Shown here: one piece after another, positions 48,901 through 59,738 of the stretch
Position numbering within the stretch: position 1 is the stretch's first letter
Layout: each line of letters opens with the position of its first letter
Source: Takifugu bimaculatus
Lineage: Eukaryota > Chordata > Actinopteri > Tetraodontiformes > Tetraodontidae
Direction of reading: 5' to 3'
NCBI GenBank assembly: GCA_004026145.2
Contig: CP034981.1
Span: forward strand, 1,185,626 to 1,249,625
Length of the DNA: 64,000 nt
Made by a program: the position numbers and the translations under genes
The notes under the pieces: generated by a model
Told to the model about the DNA's origin: nothing
The model's input: the letters and a program-made list of their open reading frames with translations, nothing else
Databases searched by the model: none

Positions 48901-51900
48901 GGATTAGGGTTTTCGGCTAGGGTTTAGGGGGTCGGGTAGGTTAGGTTAGGGTAGGTTAGTGGTAGGGTCGGTAGGTAGGGTCGTAGGTTCGGGTTCGATA
49001 GGTAGGTTAGGTTGGATAGGGTAGTAGGTTTAGGTTAGGTTAGGTAGGTGTAGGGTCGGGTTCGGCTCGCTCGGTTCGGTTCGAGGTTCGGTTCGGCTCG
49101 GTTTCGGGTCGGGTTCGGTTCGGCTTGGGTTCGGTTCGGCTGGGTTCGGCTCGGGTTCGGTTCGGCTCGGGTTCGGTTCGGGTTGGGTTCGAGTTCGGCT
49201 CGGGGTCGGTCGGGTTCGGCTCGGTTGCGTTGGGTTCGGTTCGGCTCGGGTTCGGTTCGGGTTGGGTTCGGTTCGGCTCGGGGTCGTGTCGGGTTCGGCT
49301 CGGGTTGGGTTGGGTTAGGTTAGGATAGGGTTAGGTTACGGGTAGGGGTAGGCTTAGGCTAGGAGGGTTATGGGTAGGGTTAGGATAGGGTTAGGATAGG
49401 GGTAGGGTTAGGTTAGGGTTAGGGTAGGGTTAGGGTTAGAGGTTAGGGTTAGAGGTTAGGATAGGGTTAGAGGTTAGGGTTAGGTTAGGGTTAGAGGGTT
49501 AGGGTTAGAGGTTAGGTTAGGGTTAGAGGTTAGGGTTAGGTTAGGGTAACATTTCTAATGACAGTCTGACAGATGTTGGTCGGGTTAGGGTCAGTCTCCT
49601 GCTAATAACTTGATTAGTGAAGAAGGGTTGACTATTAAGTGTGGCTACTGGTTAATCTCGCTACAGTGCTAAAAAGCAACCTGGCTTAGTCTGGAATCAA
49701 AGACTAGTAGCTTCCAGGGGCCTTTTTAGAAGCTCACAGATCTGAAGTCGGAGCATAATTTTACTTTTCAATGTTTGACACTTTCTCTCTTGTTTTTGTG
49801 TTCTTGAGTCTTCTCAGGTACAGCCTCATTTTAAATAACATTTCTAATTATATTCTTGTATTTGTCTGTTCAAGGCCTCCTTTTTTCCATTTGAATGTGT
49901 TTGGATTGTCAGTTTTTCCATTTTTTAACTTAATACTTTGTTTTGTGCCTTGAGTCCTTTTCAATCCTCTACCGTTGTGCATGTTGTTGTTAGAGCTGGA
50001 CGCTCTGGACAGTAACGAGGAGCTGACGCCTCTGGGGCGGATTCTGGCGCGCCTGCCCATTGAGCCTCGTTTGGGGAAGATGATGATCCTGGGCTGTATT
50101 TTCCAGTTAGTGTCACCTGCTGTTCTCTCAGACCGCCACAGCAGTTGTGGATTGTGTCACATGTCTTAATCTTAATCTTCCTGTGTTTTTGTGCTGTTGC
50201 CCTCTAGTGTCGGAGACGCCATGTGCACCGTCTCGGCTGCGTCTTGTTTTCCAGAGCCGTTCATCAACGAGGGGAAGCGGCTTGGTTTTGTCCACAGAAA
50301 CTTTGCCGGCAGTCGGTTCTCGGACCACGTTGCTCTCCTGTCTGCCTTCCAGGCCTGGGATGACGTTAGGTCAGAGGTCAACCTTCCGTGGTGTCATTGA
50401 TGTGTTGTCATCTCACAGTTTGTGTGTTTGTGTTTAGGCTCATTGGGGAGGAGGCAGAAATTGCGTTCTGTGAACACAAACGTCTCAACGTGTCTACTCT
50501 GAGGATGACCTGGGAGGCCAAAGTCCAGTTGAAGGAGATCTTGGTCAACTCTGGATTTCCTGAAGGTAGCTGGCAGCAGCATATGCCTGATGTGTGTGAT
50601 GTGTTTGCAGATGTAATTGCAAGTGTCTCTCCACCCATCAGATTGTCTGATGCCTCAGATGTTCACCACGGTGGGAGCAGACAACAACCTGGACGTGGTG
50701 GTGTCTCTGCTGACCTTTGGCTCATATCCCAATGTGTGTTTTCACAAAGAAAAGAGGAGGATTCTGACGACGGAGGGACGAGCCGCCCTCATCCATAAAT
50801 CCTCCGTCAACTGTCCGTTCAGTAGCCATGACATGACTTACCCGTCGCCCTTTTTCGTCTTCAGCGAGAAGGTACAAGGAAGCTACGCCTGCCCCAGATC
50901 ACGACTTAGACTGGTTTTGTGAGCTTGAACTCATTTGTTAATATTCCCTAACCCTAACCCTAAGTTTCAAAATGCATAAATTGGAGCCCTGCTAAGAGCT
51001 GATGATGGGTCAGGGTTAGGGTTAACTGGGTTAGGGTTAGGGTTAACTGGGTCAGGGTTAGGGTTAACTGGGTCAGAGTTAGGGTTAACTGGGTCAGGGT
51101 TAGGGTTAACTGGGTTAGGGTTAACTGGGTTAGGGTCAGGGTTAACTGGGTTAGGGTTAACTGGGTTAGGTTAGGGTTAACTGGGTTAGGGTTAACTGGG
51201 CAGAGTTAGGGTTAACTGGGTTAGGGTTAACTGGCTTAGGGTCAGGATTAGGGTTAACTGGGTTAGGGTCAGGGTTAACTGGGTCAGGGTTAACTGGGTC
51301 AGAGTTAGGGTTAACTGGGTTAGGGTTAACTGGTTGGGGTCAGGGTTAGGGTTAACTGGGTTAGGGTCAACTGGGTTAGGGTCAGGGTTAACTGGGTTAG
51401 GGTTAACTGGGTCAGGGTTAGGGTTAACTGGGTCAGAGTTAGGGTTAACTGGGTTAGGGTTAACTGGGTTAGGGTCAGGGTTAGGTTAGGGTTAACTGGG
51501 TCAGGGTTAGAGTTAGGGTTAACTGGGTTAGGGTTAACTGGGTTAGGGTCAGGGTTAACTGGGTCAGGGTTAGGTTAGGGTTAACTGGGTTAGGGTTAAC
51601 TGGGTTAGGGTCAAGGTTAACTGGGTCAGGGTTAGAGTTAGGGTTAACTGGGTTAGGGTCAGGGTTAACTGGGTTAGGGTTAACTGGGTTAGGGTTAACT
51701 GGGTCAGGGTTAACTGGGTCAGGGTTAACTGGGTTAGGATTAACTGGGTCAGGGTTAACTGGATTAGGGTTAACTGGGTCAGGGTTAACTGGGTTAGGGT
51801 TAGGATTAACTGGTTCAGGGTTAACTGGGTCAGGGTTAACTGGGTCAGGGTTAACTGGGTTAGGGTTAACTGGGTTAGGGTTAACTGGGTCAGGATTAAC

Positions 51901-53010
51901 TGGGTTAGGGTTAACTGGGTCAGGGTTAACTGTGCTGTGTGTTGCCAGATCCGGACTCGGGCGATCTCGGCCAAAGGGATGACTCTGGTCAGCCCCTTGC
52001 AGCTGCTGCTGTTTGCTTGTAAGAAGATCAACTCGAATGGAGACGTGGTTGAGCTCGATGACTGGTGAGCAGCCTGGAGCAGGCAGACCATAGTCGCTGT
52101 TTCATGATGTCAAAACCTTTCTTAACTCCAACAGCTCTTGGAGACGAGCTGGATTGATGGTTTAGTGTTGACTTGGAATATTGGTGTAAGCAGCTGACCT
52201 TCGACTGTCCTGACATGTTTAGGATCAAGCTGAGAATCCCTCATGAGGTGGCAGGTGGGATTGCAGCTCTACGGGCCGGACTGGAGGCCTTGGTGGTGGA
52301 AGTGGCCAAAGATCCCGAATACATCCGACAGATGGACCAGAAGAAACAGAGACTGCTGAACCTCATCAGGCACATTTCCAAACCAACCACAGCTGGAATT
52401 AACCTGGTGACCAACAACTCAAGGTAACTCTAATAAATCTTATTGGCCACGAGGTGAAATTGGGCGTAAACGTGGGATTTTTGTCCTCAAGGCTTGAAGA
52501 GTAACCAAGGAACTCTCCTCTAATCAGCTGATCAGTTGGCTGGCAGATGTTTGTGAAGGTGCTTGGTTGACTGTCCTCTTCTGCACAGGATGGGCGACGG
52601 TCCTCGACCCCCAAAGATGAGGCGCTACGAAGGAGAAGGCCACAGAGGGAGGGGCGGGGCATATAAGGGATGCACAGGCAGTGGGGGGTACAGAGGAGGT
52701 GGTGGCTACGGAGGTGGGGGGGCCTGCAGAGGTGGGGGGGGCTACGGAGGAGGTGGTGGCTACAGAGGTGGTGGTGGCTACGGAGGTGGGGGGGGGCTAC
52801 GGAGGAGGTGGTGGCTATAGAGGTGGGGGGGGCTACAGAGGAGGTGGTGGCTACAGAGGTGGGGGGGGCTACAGAGGAGATGGGGGCTACAGGGGTGGGG
52901 GGGGCTACAGAGGAGATGGGGGCTATGGAGGTGGGGGGGGCTACGGAGGTGGGGGGGGCTATGGTGAAGCTGCAGACAGAGGTGCTGGGGGGTACAGAGG
53001 GGGGTATTGA
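39503..53010 (+). CDS. dhx9: ATP-dependent RNA helicase A (26 coding exons)
   Basis: Nuclear DExH helicase that unwinds dsRNA, R-loops and RNA/DNA hybrids. Exons: 39503-39613, 39683-39823, 39964-40072, 40406-40572, 40640-40788, 43116-43162, 43334-43470, 43555-43644, 45125-45286, 45412-45489, 45562-45753, 45843-45984, 46280-46362, 46512-46668, 46753-46847, 46924-47137, 47354-47448, 47561-47634, 47745-48058, 49994-50105, 50208-50369, 50438-50565, 50642-50871, 51949-52064, 52223-52423, 52589-53010. Phases agree, giving about 1308 aa (human 1270). Start MADVKNFLYAWCGKKK. First dsRBD about 1-75, second about 190-265, Walker A GATGCGKTT about 428, DEIH about 528, LMSAT about 560, STNIAETSITI, QRKGRAGR about 777, HA2/OB regions, then a Gly/Arg/Tyr-rich tail. 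A run of nine G at about 52788-52796, where sister units have eight, breaks the frame in the tail. The restored frame ends YRGGY at 53010. Confidence 0.96.
39866..39919. repeat. (AT)n microsatellite
   Basis: About 27 AT copies in dhx9 intron 2. Confidence 0.95.
40961..42835 (+). repeat. telomere-like array in dhx9 intron 5
   Basis: Nearly 1.9 kb built from the 17-base unit AGACCAGGGTTAGGGTT, with GGGTCAGGGTTAG and GGCTCAGGGTTAG variants and extra GGGTTA hexamers. G-rich on the sense strand. It sits between the exons encoding the two halves of the second dsRBD. Confidence 0.95.
43694..45113 (+). repeat. telomere-like array in dhx9 intron 8, C-rich
   Basis: About 1.4 kb of CCCTAACCCTGACCC words in 12- to 19-base combinations, more degenerate after 44600. 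It opens with about 27 bases of the opposite type (GGTTAGGGTCAGGG), giving a fold-back near 43721. C-rich on the sense strand, opposite to the intron 5 array. Confidence 0.95.
48059..49993 (+). other. dhx9 intron 19
   Basis: A 1.9-kb intron. 48120-48635 and 49550-49990 are AT-rich unique-looking DNA. The middle is the array listed next. Confidence 0.6.
48636..49549 (+). repeat. degenerate TTAGGG/TTAGGATAGGG array with TTCGGCTCGGG core
   Basis: Starts as GGTTAGGATAGGG words, changes at about 49050-49310 to GGTTCGGCTCGGGTTCGG words, then returns to GGTTAGGGTTAGAGG. G-rich on the dhx9 sense strand. Confidence 0.92.
51008..51938 (+). repeat. 15-bp telomere-like array (AACTGGGTTAGGGTT)n
   Basis: About 930 bases in dhx9 intron 23, made of GGGTTAACTGGGTTA and GGGTTAACTGGGTCA words with extra GGGTTA hexamers. 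It ends within about 10 bases of the exon 24 acceptor (51947-51948). Confidence 0.94.
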
Positions 53011-53040
53011 AAGGTCTGATGATAATTGGGAGGCTGCCCT

Positions 53041-53132
53041 CAGGTGATCGGCCATCACTGGCAGCTGGTCAGGTGATCGGCCATCACTGGCAGCTGGTCA
53101 GGTGATCGGCCATCACTGGCAGCTGGTCAGGT
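53041..53132. repeat. 29-bp tandem repeat, three copies
   Basis: Perfect copies of a unit with CAGGTGATCGGCCATCACTG, just after the dhx9 stop codon, so in its 3' UTR. Confidence 0.93.
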
Positions 53133-53540
53133 GATCTGCTGGTTCTTCCTGTTCTGGAGTTTCTGCCACAACTGTCAGAATTTTGAAGTGCTGCTAAAAT
53201 AATTGATGTACTAAATGAAACGATGGCTGACGTCAACATTTCCCGTCTAAACCCAAAGCCACTGTATAGATTAGCATGATGGCTAATCCATCTGTATTTA
53301 ACAAATGTGAAATCAATAAATTTGTTGGTGTTGCTTCACTCCGAGTCTTTGTCCTCCTCTCGGTACATTCAGGACACAACAGAGTACAAATACACAACTG
53401 TTTACACAATCGGCCAATAAATCGGGGTCCTTTTCACTTTTCTGATCCATTATTTGCCTTTATTCCTGCATTTTTCCACACTTCCTTGTGTGTTCCTATT
53501 GGTCTGACCTACTTTAATATGATCAACCCTCTTGTGTCCT

Positions 53541-53645
53541 GACGTCCCACATGTGGAACAAGCTGCCCGGAGCCTCGGGAAGGCCTGGTGCCTCGAAGAA
53601 AGGGGCCAAGACTCACCTCTTCAGTCTGGCTCCTGAGTGAATGAT
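53541..53645 (+). mobile_element. L2/Rex-like LINE 3' fragment
   Basis: One frame reads SHMWNKLPG, then KKGAKTHLFSLAPE and a stop. This is the typical C-terminal end (LWNxLP ... FKxxLKTHLF) of fish L2-type reverse transcriptase ORFs. Only about 100 bases are recognisable. Confidence 0.6.
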
Positions 53646-54440
53646 GTTCGTTATTATTTTTTAAAGTGACGTCATCTACTTGGTATGGTTCATCTGGCAC
53701 TCGTCTTTGCCCCCCCCACCAGGAGGTCACTGGGGTGCCCTTGGGGGGTTCTCTGTGCCCTCTTGGTGAGGCCCCTTTGGCCATTGGATTTCCTGGAGTG
53801 GAGGGTCCCTGAAAATGCTTCTCAGATGGTTCTGATCCACTCATGACAACAGGTGTTCCTCACTGTGTGTACTCCTCTTTTTCCTGGGCCCAGGTGAGAG
53901 TCCTCTGACGTAGGCATCGGTTGGATCCAGTCCTGGGGGACAAGAACGGACAGCAGCTGATGATGTTTCTTCACTGGAGCATCACAACAAAAGAACCATA
54001 AAATAGAGCTGGCTGAGGCTCCATTCTCTTATTCTCTTTTATAGACAAACACTGAGGAGAAAAGGGGACACGGAGCTGGAGATGGCGAAGTGGGATGGAG
54101 AGAAATAGAACACATGGTAGATGTTTGGAGGCGAAGCCAGACTGGGATGATTAGTCTGCTGGACATGAAGATCGCTGGTGTGATGCAGACGACACACAGA
54201 AGATGGAGTCAGGTGATTCACCGTGAAGACCCCCGAGGAGATTAGCTCGGAGTAGAAAAGACGTGTTCTTCAGCTGTCTCCTCTCGACGTTCTCCCCTGG
54301 CATTAGAGTTCGGTTAGCTAAAGCAGAGACACGTGACTTTGACTTCTTCCGGTTTGATTTCTGTCGCTTTATTACAATTAAAGGTGAAGTTCTATAAATA
54401 GATTTATAAAAGTTCCCTGAGAGGCGGGACGAGAAGGGAC

Positions 54441-54510
54441 GGCGGTGGGCGTGTCCGGTGCGGGCGGTGGGCGTGTCCGGTGCGCGGCGGTGGGCGTGTC
54501 CGGTGCGCAG
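54441..54510. repeat. 22-bp GC-rich tandem repeat, about three copies
   Basis: Units of GGCGGTGGGCGTGTCCGGTG upstream of lamc1. They contain GGGCGTG boxes that resemble Sp/KLF sites, so a promoter role is possible but unproven. Confidence 0.8.
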
Positions 54511-54776
54511 TGAGGTTGCGCAGGAGGCCTCAGGGTGTAGTCTGCTGCTCCATCTTTTCCTGGCGGAGTTGGCCGATGGCGGCAGCGGACACAAAGAGCT
54601 GAAGCGTGTAGAAGTCCCGCTGTGGTTCAGAACACCGACCCAACAGCTCCAGTCTGGTATTCGGGACTCTATCGGGAGAGGAGCGGACTTTGGAGCTTTG
54701 GGGGAGGCTTCAGGAAAGTTTTTGGCAGAGTCGCACACTTTTTCAGGCCGCGAGGGGGCTGCCGAGGAGGGACGAG

Positions 54777-55161
54777 ATGTCGACATTGATCCGGGCTGCG
54801 GTGGCCTGGTCCTGGCTGCTGCTGCTGCTGCTGCTGGGGGTCCGGGCTGCCATGGACGAATGTACGGACGATCGTGGCAACCCGCAGCGCTGCATGCCAG
54901 AGTTCGTCAACGCCGCCTTCAACGTGACCGTTGTGGCCACCAACACCTGCGGCTCTCCGCCGGAGGAGTACTGCGTCCAGACCGGAGCCACCGGGGTCAC
55001 CAAGTCCTGCCACATCTGCGATGCCCGGGATCCCCGGAACCACCACAGCGCCGTGTACCTGACCGACTACAACAACCAGCAGGACACCACCTGGTGGCAG
55101 AGCCAGACCATGCTGGCGGGGATCCAGTACCCCAACTCCATTAACCTGACCCTGCACCTCG
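54777..55161 (+). CDS. lamc1: laminin subunit gamma-1, first coding exon
   Basis: Start of the common gamma chain of basement-membrane laminins, secreted. The exon encodes 128 codons plus one base and ends at a GTAAGA donor (55162). A signal peptide with a poly-Leu core (WSWLLLLLLLGVRA) is followed by the mature start AMDECTDDRGNPQRCMPEF. The beginning of the LN domain follows: NAAFNVTVVATNTCG, EEYCVQTG, SCHICDA, LTDYNNQQDTTWWQSQTML and NLTLHLG, all as in vertebrate LAMC1. The ATG at 54777 was preferred over an in-frame ATG at 54690 because it gives a normal signal peptide. Exon 2 (expected to begin KAFDITYV) was not found, so it should lie beyond 64000. Same strand as dhx9, as in human. Confidence 0.95.
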
Positions 55162-55566
55162 GTAAGACCTCTCCTGTCCGAGCCGCATCCTGACTGGAGA
55201 CAGAAAACGTCCCCACAGGCGACTCGCGTTAGTCCCGACCGGCGCTGGTTCCGACCCACAGAAGCTAATTGTAAAGCCAGGGTCCACTGATAAACCCGGG
55301 TCTGCTTCCTGGAGCAGGTGGGCACTAAATGAAGGACGAGGACCTGGAAAAATAGTAAAAGTGCCCTTTATTCGGAACCAGGCGAGTTAGTTTTATCTCT
55401 TGAATCTTGTTCAGAACTTTGGATCCAATCGTGAAATAAATGATCAAATTGACCGTGTGACGTCAACGACGTCGTCTTTGTGAAGGATCCCCATTCCTGG
55501 AAAGTTTGGGGAAGTGCTTGCAGGCTGAGGAGAACATGGAGGACATAGTTTTCATTGTTGGGGGTG

Positions 55567-55570
<4 letters not shown>

Positions 55571-55625
<55 letters not shown>

Positions 55626-55977
55626 GCTGGGGGGTTCTACTGTTTGCTCAGACTGTGGCACTGCTGATTTTTCTCTTCTTAAACAGCCGGAGGTGTGAAG
55701 TTAGCAGCCTGGTTCCCCTCAAGGCAACAGGAAACCTGTGGATTCAGTTGCTGCTGGGGGGTCTGCTGGGGGGGGGGGGCAGGTGGGGGGTCTGCTGGGG
55801 GGGGGGGGGGGGGCAGGTGGGGGGGCAGGTGGGGGTGGACACACAGCTGCTGAAAGCTGCTTCACAAACACACTCCCGGTTATTTGAGTTCCAGGCCAGC
55901 GTTGTTCAATCGGAGGCTGTTTGAAGAGCAACGTCTCTCAGCTGTTGGGATTTCAGACTCTTTTAGACTCTTTTCCT

Positions 55978-56022
<45 letters not shown>
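55571..56022. repeat. (GT)n, G-run and poly-C tracts
   Basis: GT run at 55571-55624, GGGGGGCAGGTGGGGG tracts at about 55757-55838, and an uninterrupted run of about 42 C at 55980-56022. Confidence 0.92.
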
Positions 56023-56346
56023 AGGCCCCTGGTTGGTCACATGATGTCACGGTCATCCTCGCTGTAGAATCAGACTCGGTTTTAAAAATACCTGTCTATT
56101 TGTGCAGCTCAGCATTCCTCGGAGCTTCGGTCACGCTGCCGTCTGTAGCCTGAAGATCTGGGCGTGCTCGCTACAAGAGACACGGCAGCTCTGGTGAAGC
56201 CGACCTCTGACCTCTGACCCTCGTGGTCGCACGTAAACACCCACCCTGATCTCGCTAATGAAGGTACCCAAATACTGTTGAGAGTCGGAGAAGTCCTGAG
56301 TCACCTTCATTGACATCAACTGTCAGAATGTGTTGAGCTACAGACT

Positions 56347-56490
56347 CCGTGCACGGGCCCCGTGGCACCTCCGTGCAGGGGCCCCGTGGCTCCTCCGTGC
56401 ACGGGCCCCGTGGCACCTCCGTGCACGGGCCCCGTGGCTCCTCCGTGCACGGGCCTCGTGGCTCCTCCGTGCACGGGCCCTCGTGGCACC
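56347..56490. repeat. 24-bp minisatellite, about six copies
   Basis: Units of CCGTGCACGGGCCCCGTGGC plus CTCCT or ACCTC. Each contains the self-complementary stretch GTGCAC and the GGGCCC core. Confidence 0.92.
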
Positions 56491-56647
56491 TTCTGGGTTT
56501 CAGCGGTGACGGTGTTTCAGGTTCTGTTTAACCTCTCGCTTCGTTCGCATCTCCGTGACCTCAATATGTCCTCAGATTTTGCCCCAAATATCAACTCTAA
56601 CCCTCGTTTGTTCAATCAAGACTCGCATTTTCCACCATTAGACCGAA

Positions 56648-57185
56648 GCGAGGGACACAGGTGGCCAGTGGTTCACCTGTAGCGTTCCATCCCATGTTTG
56701 AGGGACACAGGTGGCCAGTGGTTCACCTGTAGCGTTCCATCCCATGTTTGAGAGACACAGGTGGCCAGTGGTTCACCTGTAGCGTTCCATCCCATGTTTG
56801 AGGGACACAGGTGGCCAGTGGTTCACCTGTAGCGTTCCATCCCATGTTTGAGGGACACAGGTGGCCAGTGGTTCACCTGTAGCGTTCCATCCCATGTTTG
56901 AGGGACACAGGTGGCCAGTGGTTCACCTGTAGCGTTCCATCCCATGTTTGAGGGACACAGGTGGCCAGTGGTTCACCTGTAGCGTTCCATCCCATGTTTG
57001 AGGGACACAGGTGGCCAGTGGTTCACCTGTAGCGTTCCATCCCATGTTTGAGGGACACAGGTGGCCAGTGGTTCACCTGTAGCGTTCCATCCCATGTTTG
57101 AGGGACACAGGTGGCCAGTGGTTCACCTGTAGCGTTCCATCCCATGTTTGAGGGACACAGGTGGCCAGTGGTTCACCTGTAGCGT
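56648..57185. repeat. 50-bp minisatellite, about 10.7 copies
   Basis: Nearly identical units with AGGGACACAGGTGGCCAGTG and GTTCACCTGTAGCGTTCCAT. One copy has AGAGACAC. In lamc1 intron 1. Confidence 0.95.
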
Positions 57186-57628
57186 AACCAAACGGACAAT
57201 GATCAGATTTAGAGTGAAAAGGAGACCAGAGAAGAAGAATATGGGGCTCAGGTGTGTTTCAGGTAGCAGCACCTGTGGGGCCTCCTGAGGTGAGGTGGAC
57301 ACATCCAACACGGTCACCTGATGTCACCTGTTCTTTTGAACAGCGAGCCAGGTGAAGTGCACTCCTGGTCCTCAGTCCAGGAAATGTGATGTTTGTGGAA
57401 CACGTTTCTGTGTTTGGGAGCTCTGCGGTAGGAAGTGGACGTGTCTCCACTCGTCTGGGGAAGAAGAAAAGACCACGCTGCCCTTTGATCTGCCATCGTG
57501 CTTCCCTGGAGAATTCTCAAGCTTTGAAGTTCTTCTGACAGGAAGCCGTCGAGTCAAAACAGGGAACTTTGAGATGTTGCGCTTTGGATTTGGTCATTTC
57601 TCAGACAAAAGCAGGATAAAGCCGGCGT

Positions 57629-59140
57629 TAGCCCCCTGAGCGCGATCGTCTAGCCCCCTGAGCGCGATCGTCTGCCCCCTGAGCGCGATCATTAGCCCCC
57701 TGAGCGCGATCGTTAGCCCCCTGAGCGCGATCGTCAGCCCCCTGAGCGCGATCGTCAGCCCCCTGAGCGCGATCGTTAGCCCCCTGAGCGCGATCGTCTG
57801 CCCCCTGAGCGCGATCGTTCAGCCCCCTGAGCGCGATCGTTAGCCCCCTGAGCGCGATCGTTAGCCCCCTGAGCGCGATCGTCTGCCCCCTGAGCGCGAT
57901 CGTCTGCCCCCTGAGCGCGATCGTTAGCCCCCTGAGCGCGATCGTTAGCCCCCTGAGCGCGATCGTCAGCCCCCTGAGCGCGATCGTTAGCCCCCTGAGC
58001 GCGATCGTCAGCCCCCTGAGCGCGATCGTCTGCCCCCTGAGCCCCCTGAGCGTGATCGTTAGCCCCCTGAGCGTGATCGTTAGCCCCCTGAGCGCGATCG
58101 TCTGCCCCCTGAGCCCCCCTGAGCGTGATCGTTAGCCCCCTGAGCGTGATCGTTAGCCCCCTGAGCGTGATCGTCAGCCCCCTGAGCGTGATTGTCAGCC
58201 CCCTGAGTGCGATCGTCTGCCCCCTGAGCCCCCTGAGCGTGATCGTTAGCCCCCTGAGCGTGATCGTCAGCCCCCTGAGCGTGATTGTCAGCCCCCTGAG
58301 TGCGATCGTCTGCCCCCTGAGCCCCCTGAGCGTGATCGTTAGCCCCCTGAGCGTGATCGTTAGCCCCCTGAGCGTGATTGTCAGCCCCCTGAGCGTGATC
58401 GTCTGCCCCCTGAGCCCCCTGAGCGTGATTGTCAGCCCCCTGAGCGCGATCGTCTGCCCCCTGAGCGCGATCGTCAGCCCCCTGAGCGCGATCGTCAGCC
58501 CCCTGAGCGTGATCGTCAGCCCCCTGAGCGCGATCGTTAGCCCCCTGAGCGCGATCGTCAGCCCCCTGAGCGCGATCGTCAGCCCCCTGAGCGCGATCGT
58601 CAGCCCCCTGAGCGTGATCGTCAGCCCCCTGAGCGTGATCGTTAGCCCCCTGAGCGTGATCGTCAGCCCCCTGAGCGCGATCGTCTGCCCCCTGAGTGCG
58701 ATCGTCTGCCCCCTGAGCCCCCTGAGCGTGATCGTTAGCCCCCTGAGCGTGATCGTTAGCCCCCTGAGCGTGATTGTCAGCCCCCTGAGCGTGATCGTTA
58801 GCCCCCTGAGCGTGATCGTTAGCCCCCTGAGCGCGATCGTCAGCCCCCTGAGCGTGATCGTCAGCCCCCTGAGCGTGATCGTCAGCCCCCTGAGTGCGAT
58901 CGTCTGCCCCCTGAGCCCCCTGAGCGTGATCGTTAGCCCCCTGAGCGTGATCGTCAGCCCCCTGAGCGTGATCGTCAGCCCCCTGAGCGCGATCGTCTGC
59001 CCCCTGAGCGCGATCGTCTGCCCCCTGAGCGCGATCGTCTGCCCCCTGAGCGCGATCGTCTGCCCCCTGAGCGCGATCGTCTGCCCCCTGAGCGCGATCG
59101 TTAGCCCCCTGAGCGCGATCGTTTGCCCCCTGAGCGCGAT
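57629..59140. repeat. 21-bp CpG-rich minisatellite, about 70 copies
   Basis: Unit AGCCCCCTGAGCGCGATCGT plus T, C or G. Each intact copy has several CpGs and a CGATCG palindrome. Many copies between 58050 and 58960 show GCGTGATCG, GTGCGATCG or GTGATTG variants. The 21-base period leaves long open frames on both strands, which are not genes. Confidence 0.95.
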
Positions 59141-59738
59141 GGAAGATGCACGTCAAGAGTGCTGCTCCAGTGTTGGTTCCCTTCAGCTGGGATGGGGCGG
59201 AGATGCAGCTGAGCTTTGGTTCCTGGTCCTGAAGCAGGAACCTTTGGGTAACTCCTGGAGCACAGCGTGTCAGCCCAAGTGGTCGGTCTGGAATGTTGAG
59301 GGAGGATTCTGTGGAAATGTGTGTGGGAGGGGGCAGCAGCGGTTTCCAGCTGTGCAGGTTCCCACGCCGAGCTCATTCCTCAGACCCACAACAATGGTCC
59401 TCCCCCCTCCTCTCTCACGTTGGTATCATCTCAGCAGCTGGCCGCTCGGAAAGAAGAAGCTTGTTTTATGGGGGGAAGGTCCAGGCCTCCGTGAGTTTCC
59501 CACAGTGCACTGCTGCGGCCAGCAGGGAGACACGCTGAACTTCAGCCAGCAGCTGATTTCACCGTGAACCCACTTCCTGTCAAATGTAAGACGGCGTTCC
59601 AGGATACGACGGAGATGCTGGAAATTCTGAGATGGCAGCACAGCAACCAGGCAGATCAAATCCTGAAGGTCTTTTCCCAAATATGAGAGTTTTAAGGTTA
59701 AAAAAAGACTGTGCCTGAGTGACGGGCGTGACGATGCA

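Larger units (their letters stand above)
53011..54776. other. dhx9 3' UTR and dhx9-lamc1 intergenic
   Basis: A dhx9 poly(A) signal AATAAA is at 53315-53320, with another at about 53416. Then a LINE fragment, and GC-rich lamc1 upstream sequence from about 54420. The SHCBP1L gene that lies between DHX9 and LAMC1 in human is not seen here. Confidence 0.55.

Noticed and set aside
58080..59567. 480-codon plus-strand and 358-codon minus-strand frames with 7-residue periodicity
   Set aside because: The 21-bp repeat has no stop in these frames. Both strands being open is expected from the repeat.
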